Assembly: GCA_947477565.1 (NCBI GenBank)
Contig: CANJUR010000005.1
Location: 1 to 64,000 of the forward strand
DNA from: Deltaproteobacteria bacterium
Lineage (GTDB): Bacteria > Myxococcota_A > Polyangia > Polyangiales > Ga0077539
DNA length: 64,000 bases
Direction: 5' to 3'
Position 1 is the first letter of the stretch. Each line of letters opens with the position of its first letter. Both the position numbers and the translations under genes were made by a program. The notes below the pieces were generated by a model. It had not been told where the DNA came from. It saw only the letters and a program-made list of their open reading frames with translations, and searched no databases. This document shows, piece by piece, positions 37,971 through 47,893 of the stretch.

Positions 37971-39017
37971 ATGAACACCAAACGCCTCTTCGCAGTCGTT
38001 CTGGCAGTAGCGCTGCTCTATGGAGCGATCGCGCTCCTGGGTGACGTGCGCGCACTTCGGGCCACGCTCTCCACGTTCTCCTGGTGGACCTTCGCCGCGT
38101 CCCTCGCCCTCTCGCTCGGTAACTACGGACTCCGCTTCTTCAAGTGGGACTTCTACCTGCGTCGCCTGGGCATTCGCGATGTCCCGTGGGCCGAGAGTGT
38201 CTGCATCTACATCGCGGGCTTCTCGATGTCGGTGACACCTGCGAAAGCCGGTGAGGTCTTCAAGAGTGCGCTCCTCGCGAGCGCCCGTGGCTACCCCGTC
38301 GCTCGCACCGCGCCCATCGTCGTCGCCGATCGTCTCACCGATCTCATCTCGCTCATCGCGATGGTCGCCATCGGTGGTGTGCTCTTCCCCGGCGGCTGGA
38401 TCGTCGCCCTCGCAGCGTCTTCCCTGGTCGTCGCACTGATGCTCTTTGTGCTCGTCCGCCCGCTCGGTGAATGGGCCATCTCGCAGACTGAGCGCTTCGC
38501 CACTGGTCGTCGGCTTTCGCCCAAGATGCGGGAATCCTATGCCGCGCTGCGCCTCCTTGCCTCCCCAAAAGCCCTGCTGTTCCCGACCGCGATCTCCGCG
38601 ATGGCATGGGCCCTCGAGGCGCTCGGCCTCTGGCTGATCCTGATTGGCCTGGGCACCCCTGCTCCCCTGGCGCTCGCTTCTTTCGTCTATGCGACCGCTA
38701 CCCTCGCAGGTGCTGTCGCGATGCTCCCTGGCGGCGTAGGCGGCGCGGAAATCACCATGATCTCCCTGCTCGTCACCCTCTCCCACGGGAGCGTCGCCGC
38801 ACCCGCTGCAAAGGCCGGGACGCTGCTCTGCCGCCTTGCGACGCTGTGGTTCGCGGTGCTCCTCGGTGCGCTCGCGCTCGCGTGGTTTCGGCGCAACTAC
38901 GATCGCCACCGGGACGAGCGCGAGGAGCCTATCTACCTGGGCGACGATTCGTCGAGGGGCCCGTCGTCTTCATCTCCGTCATCGAGCGCCGGTAGCGCCG
39001 TATCGACCTCGTCGTAG
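37971..39017 (+). CDS. Flippase-like membrane protein (LPG synthase TM/UPF0104 family)
   Basis: 348 residues from ATG 37971, eight or so helices. NYGLRFFKWDFYLRRLGI, SMSVTPAKAGEVFKSALLAS, VVADRLTDLISLI and GAVAMLPGGVGGAEITMISL are landmarks of the lysylphosphatidylglycerol-synthase transmembrane family, whose members act in lipid or isoprenoid transport and modification. Substrate unknown here; the soluble acyltransferase domain of MprF is missing. The last 28 residues are a Ser-rich tail (SSRGPSSSSPSSSAGSAVST) that is encoded by the same DNA as the C-terminus of the opposite acidic protein. Confidence 0.82.
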   Translation: MNTKRLFAVVLAVALLYGAIALLGDVRALRATLSTFSWWTFAASLALSLGNYGLRFFKWDFYLRRLGIRDVPWAESVCIYIAGFSMSVTPAKAGEVFKSALLASARGYPVARTAPIVVADRLTDLISLIAMVAIGGVLFPGGWIVALAASSLVVALMLFVLVRPLGEWAISQTERFATGRRLSPKMRESYAALRLLASPKALLFPTAISAMAWALEALGLWLILIGLGTPAPLALASFVYATATLAGAVAMLPGGVGGAEITMISLLVTLSHGSVAAPAAKAGTLLCRLATLWFAVLLGALALAWFRRNYDRHRDEREEPIYLGDDSSRGPSSSSPSSSAGSAVSTSS

Positions 39018-39382
39018 GGGTCACGCGTCGGCCCATCCTCCCCGCCGTCAGGCTGGTCACCCGCAGGCTCGTCGATCTCCGAATTGTCATCCGCCGGTCG
39101 GTCATCATCGCCGACCCAACCCCCACGGTCATCGTCCGGAAGCGCATCGATCGGATCATCGGGCGACCCATCGTCGTCCTCGCCGAGCGCATCGTCACGG
39201 AAGGCCATCAGGGCCATCGCTTGAGGGTCGTTGCCGACCACCTCGTCGTCTCCACGGATACTCTCCTCCCACGCACCAGCGCGGAGTTCGTCTGGAACCT
39301 CCACGATGCCTTCATCGGTGTCGAGCGGCGCCAAGGTGGGTAGTTCGTCATCGTCGGAAACGATCCTGCCTGCGGATGTCAT
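38933..39382 (-). CDS. Strongly acidic protein of unknown function
   Basis: 149 residues, of which about one third are Asp or Glu by my count (about 38 and 14), with few Lys. No signal peptide and no domain; probably disordered. It starts 9 bp after the stop of the uracil-DNA glycosylase gene, which supports co-transcription. The 3' end overlaps the flippase-like gene by 85 bp tail to tail, and the overlap encodes low-complexity sequence in both (Ser-rich there, Asp/Glu-rich here). It could be a DNA mimic, a chaperone-like acidic partner or a spurious frame. Translation is unproven. Confidence 0.5.
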   Translation of the reverse strand: MTSAGRIVSDDDELPTLAPLDTDEGIVEVPDELRAGAWEESIRGDDEVVGNDPQAMALMAFRDDALGEDDDGSPDDPIDALPDDDRGGWVGDDDRPADDNSEIDEPAGDQPDGGEDGPTRDPYDEVDTALPALDDGDEDDGPLDESSPR

Positions 39383-39391
39383 GCGTGAGGA

Positions 39392-40264
39392 TCAACCACG
39401 CGGAGCGGGCACGGGCAACCCGAGTCGCTCGAGTACAAGCTTCATATCGCTCCACACCTCAGCGCGCGCGGTGCTCCTGGGTTCCTCCCGCACGCGCAGC
39501 ACATACGACGGGTGCCATGTCGGCATGACCGGGACGCCCTTCCACGAATGCCAGCGCCCGCGCATCGTGCTCAGCGAGGCATTGCTCTCCAGGAGAAACG
39601 CCGTCGCCGTCTTCCCGAGCGCCACGATCACATCGGGCTTCACGACCTCCATTTGACGCAGCAAAAACGGGGTGCACGCAGACATCTCTTCGTGATCGGG
39701 CACCCGGTTGTTGGGCGGGCGGCACTTCACAACGTTGGCGATGTACACCTGCTCCTCAGTGAGGCGCATCGCGGCGATGATGCGGTCGAGCAACTGTCCC
39801 GCGGCTCCAACAAAGGGCAGCCCCGTGCGGTCCTCTTCCGCTCCTGGACCTTCGCCGATGAAGCACACCCGCGCGCCTGGGTTGCCGCGCGCAAACACCG
39901 TCTGCGTGCGCGTCGAGGCGAGCTTGCACCGATGGCATGCTCGCACCTCGTCCTGGATCACCCGAAGCATCGACGGGCCGCCCTCGACGAAGTGGGGCTC
40001 CCGCGTCGGCGTCGGCGCGACGGCCATCGCAGCAGGCTCAACGCTTACAATATCCGGTAAAATCACCACGGCGACCGAAGCCGTATTGACGGCACCGACG
40101 GATGTGGACCCGGCGACGATCGGTGGTGAGGGCGGGAGCGCGGGCGCGACCGGCAATGTCCCGTGCGCTGGGACTTCGAGCAGACCGGCGTCGCGTTGCC
40201 ACGCGAGTTGCGCACCGAGGTCACGAACCAGCTGCAGCATCTCATCCCGGGACGGCGGATCCAT
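39392..40264 (-). CDS. Family-4 uracil-DNA glycosylase
   Basis: 290 residues from ATG 40264, which has a GAAGG at good spacing; earlier in-frame starts at 40282 and 40303 exist. The glycosylase domain occupies about residues 95-290. The [4Fe-4S] ligands are CHRCKLA and, later, VVKCRPPNNR with SACTPFL. The catalytic water motif is GEGPGAEEDRTGLPFVGAAG, and the DNA-binding loop is MPTWHPSYVLR. This is the UDGa/family-4 pattern (iron-sulphur type). Residues 1-90 are a Pro/Ala-rich extension absent from most members. It removes uracil from DNA. Confidence 0.9.
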   Translation of the reverse strand: MDPPSRDEMLQLVRDLGAQLAWQRDAGLLEVPAHGTLPVAPALPPSPPIVAGSTSVGAVNTASVAVVILPDIVSVEPAAMAVAPTPTREPHFVEGGPSMLRVIQDEVRACHRCKLASTRTQTVFARGNPGARVCFIGEGPGAEEDRTGLPFVGAAGQLLDRIIAAMRLTEEQVYIANVVKCRPPNNRVPDHEEMSACTPFLLRQMEVVKPDVIVALGKTATAFLLESNASLSTMRGRWHSWKGVPVMPTWHPSYVLRVREEPRSTARAEVWSDMKLVLERLGLPVPAPRG

Positions 40265-40384
40265 CAGATACCTTCGTAGCATCGCGCGCCCATCTGGCTC
40301 CACTCTTCAAGAGCTCTCTGCGATACTCCTCAGGTTGCTGGCGAGGTGCCGACACATCGCGCACCCTTCCGCCGCTGACCCAAC

Positions 40385-41317
40385 ATGTTTTTTCACCGCC
40401 GACAGATCCTCGCCGGGATCGCCCTGGGAGCCATCGCATGCCGCCGCGACGGAACGCGCGCAGCTGTCATGGCCCGCACTCTCGACGTACGCCTCCCATC
40501 GGTCACGCTGCACACGGTCGAAATCGCCGGCCCGGGGCGCACGTCACGCTGGGTGCTCCACGGCGGCCCAGGGCTCGACCACACGTACCTCCGGCCGTGG
40601 CTCGATCCGCTCGCTGCCCAGGCACCACTGCTGTACGTCGATCTGCGCGGACACGGTCGCTCGACCTCGCCACCGGAGGCAGAGGGCTACACCTTGCCTG
40701 ACACCGCAGCCGACCTCGTCGCCCTGGCACGAGCGAGGGGCGAGGCCTCCATCGACCTGATCGCCCACGATTTCGGTGCCGCCATCGCGCTGACCCTCGC
40801 GGCTCGTCACCCGGAGGTCATACGGCGACTCGTACTGGTGGCGCCGCTCCGCGACGGCGAGCAGATCCGATCCGTCGCGCGACGCTCCCGGGAGGGGCTC
40901 GGCGAGGCCGGCTGGACAAGCATCCAGGCGCTCTCCACGCCGCAAGGAACGCTCCGCGACGCTCGCTCCCTGCCGCGGCTCTTTCGGGGTCTCGGCCACA
41001 TGTGGTGGCATCGACCGCCGAGCGACGCGATCATCGACGCGATGGCTCAAGGGATGACCTATCGGGCCGAGGCCGATGCCAACTTCCTCGCTGCAGCGCA
41101 GCGCTTCGACGCTCGAACCTTCGCATCGGAGGTACGCGCGCCGACGCTGGTCCTTTCTGGCGACGACGACCTGACATTTCGCCCGGAGGAGAGCCGAGCG
41201 CTCGCCGAGTTGCTCCCGCATGGGCGTTACCACGAGGTCGCCGCGGCGGGACATCTGCCCTTCATCGAGCAGTCCGCGAACTTTCTACGCGCAGTGAACG
41301 ACTTTCTGGCGCTGTGA
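40385..41317 (+). CDS. Exported alpha/beta hydrolase with Asp nucleophile
   Basis: 310 residues. The N-terminus has RRQILAGIALGAIAC, both a twin-arginine-like start and a lipobox. The hydrolase core has the HGGPGLDHT oxyanion motif, VDLRGHGRSTSP, nucleophile elbow LIAHDFGAAIAL (Asp in place of Ser), acid in LVLSGDDDLTF, and catalytic His in VAAAGHLPFIEQ. The Asp elbow is the type used by epoxide hydrolases and haloalkane dehalogenases, which form an ester with that Asp; HGGPG and the fold elsewhere look like proline iminopeptidases. The substrate is open. Between this and the UDG gene 120 bp hold the divergent promoters. Confidence 0.75.
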   Translation: MFFHRRQILAGIALGAIACRRDGTRAAVMARTLDVRLPSVTLHTVEIAGPGRTSRWVLHGGPGLDHTYLRPWLDPLAAQAPLLYVDLRGHGRSTSPPEAEGYTLPDTAADLVALARARGEASIDLIAHDFGAAIALTLAARHPEVIRRLVLVAPLRDGEQIRSVARRSREGLGEAGWTSIQALSTPQGTLRDARSLPRLFRGLGHMWWHRPPSDAIIDAMAQGMTYRAEADANFLAAAQRFDARTFASEVRAPTLVLSGDDDLTFRPEESRALAELLPHGRYHEVAAAGHLPFIEQSANFLRAVNDFLAL

Positions 41318-41425
41318 GTTTGGCCCGCACGGCGTGTTGTGTTGACGTGTTGAAAGCACTCGGGATAGCTTTCGATGATAGATCGGGAGGAAGCATTCTC
41401 CCGCGGAAAACCAAGGGAGCGCGAC

Positions 41426-42214
41426 GTGCCAGGCCACCCCGTGCGCATGGAATTGATCGGCGAAACCAACGTCGGCATGAAGCGCGCCCACAACGAGGAT
41501 AACTTCTCGATTGTCTCTGAGGAGAACCTCGTCATCGTCGCTGATGGCATGGGTGGTCACGCCTCCGGCGAAGTCGCTTCGAAGATGGCGATCGATGCCA
41601 TGCGAGAGTTCTTCGAGGCCACCGCGAAGGACCCCGACGCGACATGGCCATACAAGATGGACAAGCAGCGGAGCTACGAAGAGAACCGTCTCATCACCTC
41701 CGTAAAGTTGGCCAACCTTCGAATCTTCGAAGCCGCACAGCGTGAGCCTCGGTACCGCGGGATGGGCACGACCCTGGTGGTCTGTCTGGTCGTTCGCGAG
41801 GGCATCATCGTTGGCCACGTCGGTGATTCGCGGGTGTACCGTATCCGCAACGGGGCGATCGACCAGCTCACGGAAGACCACTCGCTGCTCAACGACTACC
41901 TGAAGATGCGCAAGCTCACGGAGGAAGAGATCGCCAACTTCCCGCACAAAAACGTGATCGTGCGCGCACTCGGCATGAAGGACTCGGTGAAGGTCGATTC
42001 CAAGCTCGACCATCCCAATGCGGGCGACATCTATCTGCTGTGCTCGGATGGGCTTTCGGGCCCGGTGTCCGACCCGGAGATTCTCCGACTGGTCGAAGAG
42101 AACAAGTCCGACCTCAAGGCAGCCGCGTCCCGGTTGATCGCCCGCGCCAACGAAAACGGCGGTCCGGACAACATCACTGCCTGCCTGATCCGCTGGGTCG
42201 GTCCGACCAACTGA
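41426..42214 (+). CDS. PP2C-family Ser/Thr protein phosphatase
   Basis: 262 residues. I chose GTG 41426 with AAGGGAG seven bases upstream; the frame extends to 41375. PPM motifs in order: MKRAHNEDNFSIV (the usual R-x-x-N-E-D), VIVADGMGGHASGE, RGMGTTLVV, VGHVGDSRVYRI, LTEDHS, IYLLCSDGLSGPV and GGPDNITACLI. The metal-binding Asp residues are all present, so it should be an active Mg/Mn-dependent phosphatase. Insert DATWPYKMDKQRSYEENRL (about 75-95) is longer than in many bacterial PPMs. It would oppose Ser/Thr kinases such as the one at 27351-28613; the pairing is inference. Confidence 0.92.
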   Translation: MPGHPVRMELIGETNVGMKRAHNEDNFSIVSEENLVIVADGMGGHASGEVASKMAIDAMREFFEATAKDPDATWPYKMDKQRSYEENRLITSVKLANLRIFEAAQREPRYRGMGTTLVVCLVVREGIIVGHVGDSRVYRIRNGAIDQLTEDHSLLNDYLKMRKLTEEEIANFPHKNVIVRALGMKDSVKVDSKLDHPNAGDIYLLCSDGLSGPVSDPEILRLVEENKSDLKAAASRLIARANENGGPDNITACLIRWVGPTN

Positions 42215-42452
42215 TCCGCTGGTCACGGCACTTTCCGGCTCGCCTTTCCTCAGCTCATCCATCTCCCGCAGTGACCTTCCCCGGCCCGAGAGCTTCGCGT
42301 AGAACCTCCACAGCCTCCGACTCTTCACAGAGCTCCCCATCTGGACCCTGACAGACCACAGCCCCACCGGGAGGCTCCACTGCCCCCCGCCGCGCGCCGC
42401 TTTTACCCAGATTTCCCGAAGAATCATCTAGATCACGATGGACATATCCTGT

Positions 42453-42472
42453 CGGTCCGTTCGGTCGGACCG
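42453..42472. promoter_or_regulatory. Perfect 7-bp dyad upstream of TPR-like gene
   Basis: CGGTCCG, a six-base spacer TTCGGT, then CGGACCG, ending 34 bp before the ATG at 42507. It could be an operator or an RNA hairpin in the leader. The 292-bp space between PP2C and this gene holds nothing else I can name. No protein can be assigned to it. Confidence 0.3.
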
Positions 42473-42506
42473 TCTACGTTCGCGTGCCCTGCCCCCTGAA
42501 ACTGCT

Positions 42507-43307
42507 ATGCTTTCCTTTGTGAGAAAGCAGCGACCCATGTCGGCAGACGACTACCTTCGTCTGGCGCTTCACACGGGTTCCCCCGACGCCGCCGCAGTGT
42601 ACGCCGAGAAGGGGCTCCGGTACGCCTCCGACCGGGTGGACGCAGAGACGCGGGTACTGCTCCTTCGTGAGATCTACCGCTCGCACCTGTACGCGAGGCG
42701 TGTTCGCTCGGCTCACGCCGTCGCCCGGAAGATGGTCCGTCTCGGGGTTGCACAGGAGATCGCCCACGTCGACCTTGGCCGTGCTTGCTCGACCCTCGGC
42801 TGGTGGATGCGGGCCGCGCAGTCCTATCGGATCGCAGCGCGCAATGCGCCGGCATCACGCCGCGCCTTGCACTGGTTCTCGGTCGGTATTGCCTTGCACC
42901 ATGCCGAGCAGACCGAGGAGTCCCTTAGCGCGCTCGACCGCGCAGTCCGCTGGTCGATCTCGACGCGATCTCTTCACCGTGCGTATGCCGCCCTCGTCCG
43001 ACTCGACGGCGGAGAGCTTGCCTCGGACATCGAAGATCTTGCTCAGCTCATCGGCGATCTCGAAGGTGCCCGCTGCGGCGAGGGATACGGGCGCTTCGTA
43101 CTCGGCCTTCTCCACGCCGCGGGGGGCGACCGAGGCCGCGCCCGTCGGCACCTGGTGATCTTCATCCGTCGCAATCAACTCGATCCGATGCGTGCAGTCA
43201 CCCTGTCGCACGAACTCCGGCGGGCCCGTCTTTGCCTTCGCTCGCTGCGAAAGGCCCCCGTGCCCCCGTCGTCACCGACGACGAGCTCGCCGCCCGCCAC
43301 CGGATGA
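42507..43307 (+). CDS. TPR-like helical protein upstream of pilD
   Basis: 266 residues from ATG 42507. The protein is helical throughout with TPR-like pairs (DAAAVYAEKGLRYASDRVDA, LGRACSTLGWWMRAAQSYRI, ALHWFSVGIALHHAEQTEES with LSALDRAVRW, FVLGLLHAAGGDRGRARRHL). No signal peptide is apparent. A Pro/Ser-rich tail ends the protein. Its TGA overlaps the pilD ATG (ATGA), so the two are translationally coupled. A scaffolding role near the pilus is inference from this coupling only. Confidence 0.7.
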   Translation: MLSFVRKQRPMSADDYLRLALHTGSPDAAAVYAEKGLRYASDRVDAETRVLLLREIYRSHLYARRVRSAHAVARKMVRLGVAQEIAHVDLGRACSTLGWWMRAAQSYRIAARNAPASRRALHWFSVGIALHHAEQTEESLSALDRAVRWSISTRSLHRAYAALVRLDGGELASDIEDLAQLIGDLEGARCGEGYGRFVLGLLHAAGGDRGRARRHLVIFIRRNQLDPMRAVTLSHELRRARLCLRSLRKAPVPPSSPTTSSPPATG

Positions 43308-44302
43308 TCGCAGACGATCTTCCTCCCTGGTTTTTCCGCGTCTTCGCGTTCGCCTGGGGCGCGGTTTGGGGAAGCTTCGCGACCGTAGTCGTCCATCGCT
43401 GGCCACGGCAGTCGGTAGTTCGCCCTCCATCACACTGTCCCCATTGCCAGAAGAGGGTACGGCCGTACGACAACGTGCCCATCCTCGCGTGGCTCTGGCT
43501 CAGGGGCCGGTGCCGAGACTGCAAAGCCCCGATCTCGCCCCGGTATGCACTCATCGAAGCGATGTACGCAGTGTCTGCACTTGCACTCGTCGAACTGCTT
43601 CTCCGTGCCCAGGACGGCCTCACGCTATCCGTTTTCCTGGCATTGTTTTTCGTCCGCTTTGCATTCGCCTGGGGGCTCCTGACGGCGTCGTTCATCGACC
43701 TGAAGAAGCTTCTGCTCCCGGACTTCATCACGCTTGGCGGGACAACGTTGGGCTTCGCCGCCAGCGCCGTGCTGCCGGGTGTCGGCTGGCGTTCTTCACT
43801 CCTCGGTATCGGGCTCGGTGCGGGCATCCCTTACGCCTTCCACTTCGTCTGGGATCGGTTTCTAAAGCGCGACGGCATGGGTCTCGGGGACGTGAAGTTG
43901 CTCGCCATGGTGGGCGCGCTCCTTGGCCCACACGCCGTAGTTTTTGCGCTCTTCGCGGGCTCCCTGCAGGGCATCGTTGCGACACTTATCGCACGCGTCA
44001 CGGGCTGGAAGCTGGCGCCCGACATCGACCCGGCGGACCTCGAAGACGACGATGACGAATCGCTTGGAGAGAAGCTCCTCGCGGCGATCTCGCGCGCGAC
44101 CGGATGGAAGCGCGCCACCGCCAGCGACGCCGGGGAAGAAGAGCTCGAAGCAGCTCCAACTACTCTGTGCGCAGACGGCCCAGAGCCACTGATGCGAACG
44201 ATGATTCCGTTTGGGCCTTTTCTAGCGCTGGGAGCCATCGAGTACATGTTGGGCGGTGACCGCCTGATGCTCGAGTATCTGTCCCTCCTACGAGGGCCGT
44301 AG
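43304..44302 (+). CDS. pilD: Prepilin peptidase/N-methyltransferase PilD
   Basis: 332 residues from ATG 43304. The N-terminal methylation domain has two zinc CxxC pairs, CPHCQKRVRPYDNVPILAWL and CRDCKAPISPRY, with the preceding VWGSFATVVVHRWP. The two catalytic aspartates are in SFIDLKKLLLPDFITL and GMGLGDVKLLAMVGALLG. The last helix follows IPFGPFLALGA. Between the catalytic part and that helix is an extra stretch of about 75 residues with an acidic block (DPADLEDDDDESLGEKLL) and the partly repeated ARVTGWK/SRATGWK. It processes and methylates type IV prepilins. Confidence 0.93.
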   Translation: MIADDLPPWFFRVFAFAWGAVWGSFATVVVHRWPRQSVVRPPSHCPHCQKRVRPYDNVPILAWLWLRGRCRDCKAPISPRYALIEAMYAVSALALVELLLRAQDGLTLSVFLALFFVRFAFAWGLLTASFIDLKKLLLPDFITLGGTTLGFAASAVLPGVGWRSSLLGIGLGAGIPYAFHFVWDRFLKRDGMGLGDVKLLAMVGALLGPHAVVFALFAGSLQGIVATLIARVTGWKLAPDIDPADLEDDDDESLGEKLLAAISRATGWKRATASDAGEEELEAAPTTLCADGPEPLMRTMIPFGPFLALGAIEYMLGGDRLMLEYLSLLRGP

Positions 44303-44308
44303 AGCCGC

Positions 44309-46179
<1,871 letters not shown>

Positions 46180-46380
46180 CGGACGATACTTCCTCCAACG
46201 GCGGGCGATGGCGGCGTACCCCGAGTCAAGGGCGACTCGCAAGGGTGGCAGAGGGCGCTGGCATCTCAGCAGTGCGTTGACTTCCCTCATGACGTTGGCG
46301 AGGATCGCTCCTTCGCGGGACGGCGGGCAGGATGCTGTCTGGCGGAGATCGGTCTTCTTTGAGCAACCCGAGTTGATGCA

Positions 46381-46950
46381 ATGAATCTCGGTGAGCCAGA
46401 GGATCTTCTTGAGCGCGTGGCCCATGGCGACCGCGCAGCCCTGCTCGAACTTTACGATCGTGTTTCCGCAAATCTCATGGCCGTGGCATTGCGAGTCACC
46501 GGGAGTCGCTCGGAAGCTGAGGAGGTCGTGCAGGACGCGTTCATGCGCACCTGGCGAGACGCCGGAGCGTTTGACCGCACCCGCGGCTCGGCCCTCGCCT
46601 GGCTCGTCACTCTGACCCGCAATCGCTCCATCGACGTCGTGCGCTCGCGCAAACGGCGGATCATTCATGAGGACAAGGCCTCCGATGCCGAGTCGCCCGA
46701 GGCCCCGCCGAGCGCCGAGTTTAGCTTCGGTGCCGCCCAGCGCGCGGCGGCCGTTCGCCAGGCACTCGACACCTTGCGACCCGAGCAACGCTCCGTGCTC
46801 GACCTGGCGTATTTCAGCGGACTCTCGCACTCGGAGATCGCGGCGCGCCTCGGACAGCCGCTCGGCACCGTGAAGACACGCCTGCTGCAGGCTGTTCGGC
46901 ACCTGCGGGAGTACCTTGATCGGCACTCCACCCTCGGCAGCGGTGAGTGA
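46381..46950 (+). CDS. ECF-family RNA polymerase sigma factor
   Basis: 189 residues. Region 2: LYDRVSANLMAVALRVTGSR, EAEEVVQDAFMRTWRDAGAF, and RGSALAWLVTLTRNRSIDVV. Region 4: LDTLRPEQRSVLDLAYFSGL, SHSEIAARLGQPLGTVKTRL with LQAVRHLREYL. The linker is of normal length. No anti-sigma factor gene follows; the next gene is the convergent deoC with no gap. The target promoters cannot be read from the window, but the divergent Cys-rich lipoprotein is the nearest candidate. Confidence 0.93.
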   Translation: MNLGEPEDLLERVAHGDRAALLELYDRVSANLMAVALRVTGSRSEAEEVVQDAFMRTWRDAGAFDRTRGSALAWLVTLTRNRSIDVVRSRKRRIIHEDKASDAESPEAPPSAEFSFGAAQRAAAVRQALDTLRPEQRSVLDLAYFSGLSHSEIAARLGQPLGTVKTRLLQAVRHLREYLDRHSTLGSGE

Positions 46951-47793
46951 TCAGTAACCCGAACCGCCAGCGCCACCGCTGACGATGGCCACGGAGCTAC
47001 TGGCGCCCACGCGGGTAGCTCCGACGGCGATCATCCGGTCGGCGTCCGCAGCGGTCCGCATGCCGCCGCTGGCCTTCACGCCAAGCTCTGGCCCCACCAC
47101 GCCGCGCATCAGCGCGATGTCTTCCGCAGTGGCCCCGCCGCCGCCGAAGCCCGTCGAGGTCTTTACATAGCTCGCCCCCGCGGCCTTCGAGAGAGCACAG
47201 GCGATGACCTTCTCGTCGCGGCTCAACATGGAAGTCTCGAGGATGACCTTCACCACATGCCCGGACGCGGCGCCGACAACGCGCGCGATATCGTCGAGCA
47301 CCAGAGCGTAATCACCGGACTTCAACGCCCCAACGTTGATGACCATGTCGATCTCGTCGGCCCCCGCGCGAATCGCCTCGCTGGTCTCAAACGCCTTCGC
47401 GTTGGGGGTCATCGCACCGAGCGGAAACCCCACCACCGCGCACACGCACACGGTCGAACCCGTCAGCTGCTGCCGACAGAAAGGAACGTTGACGCTGTTG
47501 ACGCACACCGAGAAGAAACGCCACGACATCGCCTCGGAGCACAGCTTCCGGAGATCGTCGCGCGTGGCGTCGGGCTTGAGCAGCGTGTGGTCGATGATTC
47601 GTCCGAGGTCGGGGCGCGGCTGTCCCGTCACGCTCGCCTGACCAGCCATGGGAGCCACAGCGCCAGCCCCGGAAGAGGCGGCCCCGACCCGCGGCGTCAC
47701 CGTCGGGCGCGGAGCATCCCTCGCCGGCGTCGCCATTTCCTGCTGCACCCTTGCCACGACTGCGTCCACCAACCGGTCAATATCCCTCGACAT
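46951..47793 (-). CDS. deoC: Deoxyribose-phosphate aldolase with N-terminal extension
   Basis: 280 residues from ATG 47793. The aldolase barrel runs from about residue 62 (RIIDHTLLKPDATRDDLRKL) with CVCAVVGFPLGAM, DEIDMVINVGALKSGD, VKVILETSML, the Schiff-base Lys in SYVKTSTGFGGGG (about 211), and VKASGGMRTAADADRM (Lys about 240). It ends in Tyr, as DeoC proteins often do. It cleaves deoxyribose-5-phosphate to acetaldehyde and glyceraldehyde-3-phosphate. Residues 1-20 (MSRDIDRLVDAVVARVQQEM) form an amphipathic helix joined by a linker of about 40 residues rich in Ala, Pro and Gly, an arrangement typical of microcompartment encapsulation peptides. No shell gene is in the window. Confidence 0.93.
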   Translation of the reverse strand: MSRDIDRLVDAVVARVQQEMATPARDAPRPTVTPRVGAASSGAGAVAPMAGQASVTGQPRPDLGRIIDHTLLKPDATRDDLRKLCSEAMSWRFFSVCVNSVNVPFCRQQLTGSTVCVCAVVGFPLGAMTPNAKAFETSEAIRAGADEIDMVINVGALKSGDYALVLDDIARVVGAASGHVVKVILETSMLSRDEKVIACALSKAAGASYVKTSTGFGGGGATAEDIALMRGVVGPELGVKASGGMRTAADADRMIAVGATRVGASSSVAIVSGGAGGSGY

Positions 47794-47893
47794 ACCGTCA
47801 GAGACTGTAACACGAAGCCGGGCGCCGGATGCAGCGTCGTTCGCTCCGGCGTCGGACCATAAAGTGGAGGTACACGTCCACGCGCTTCGTTCG

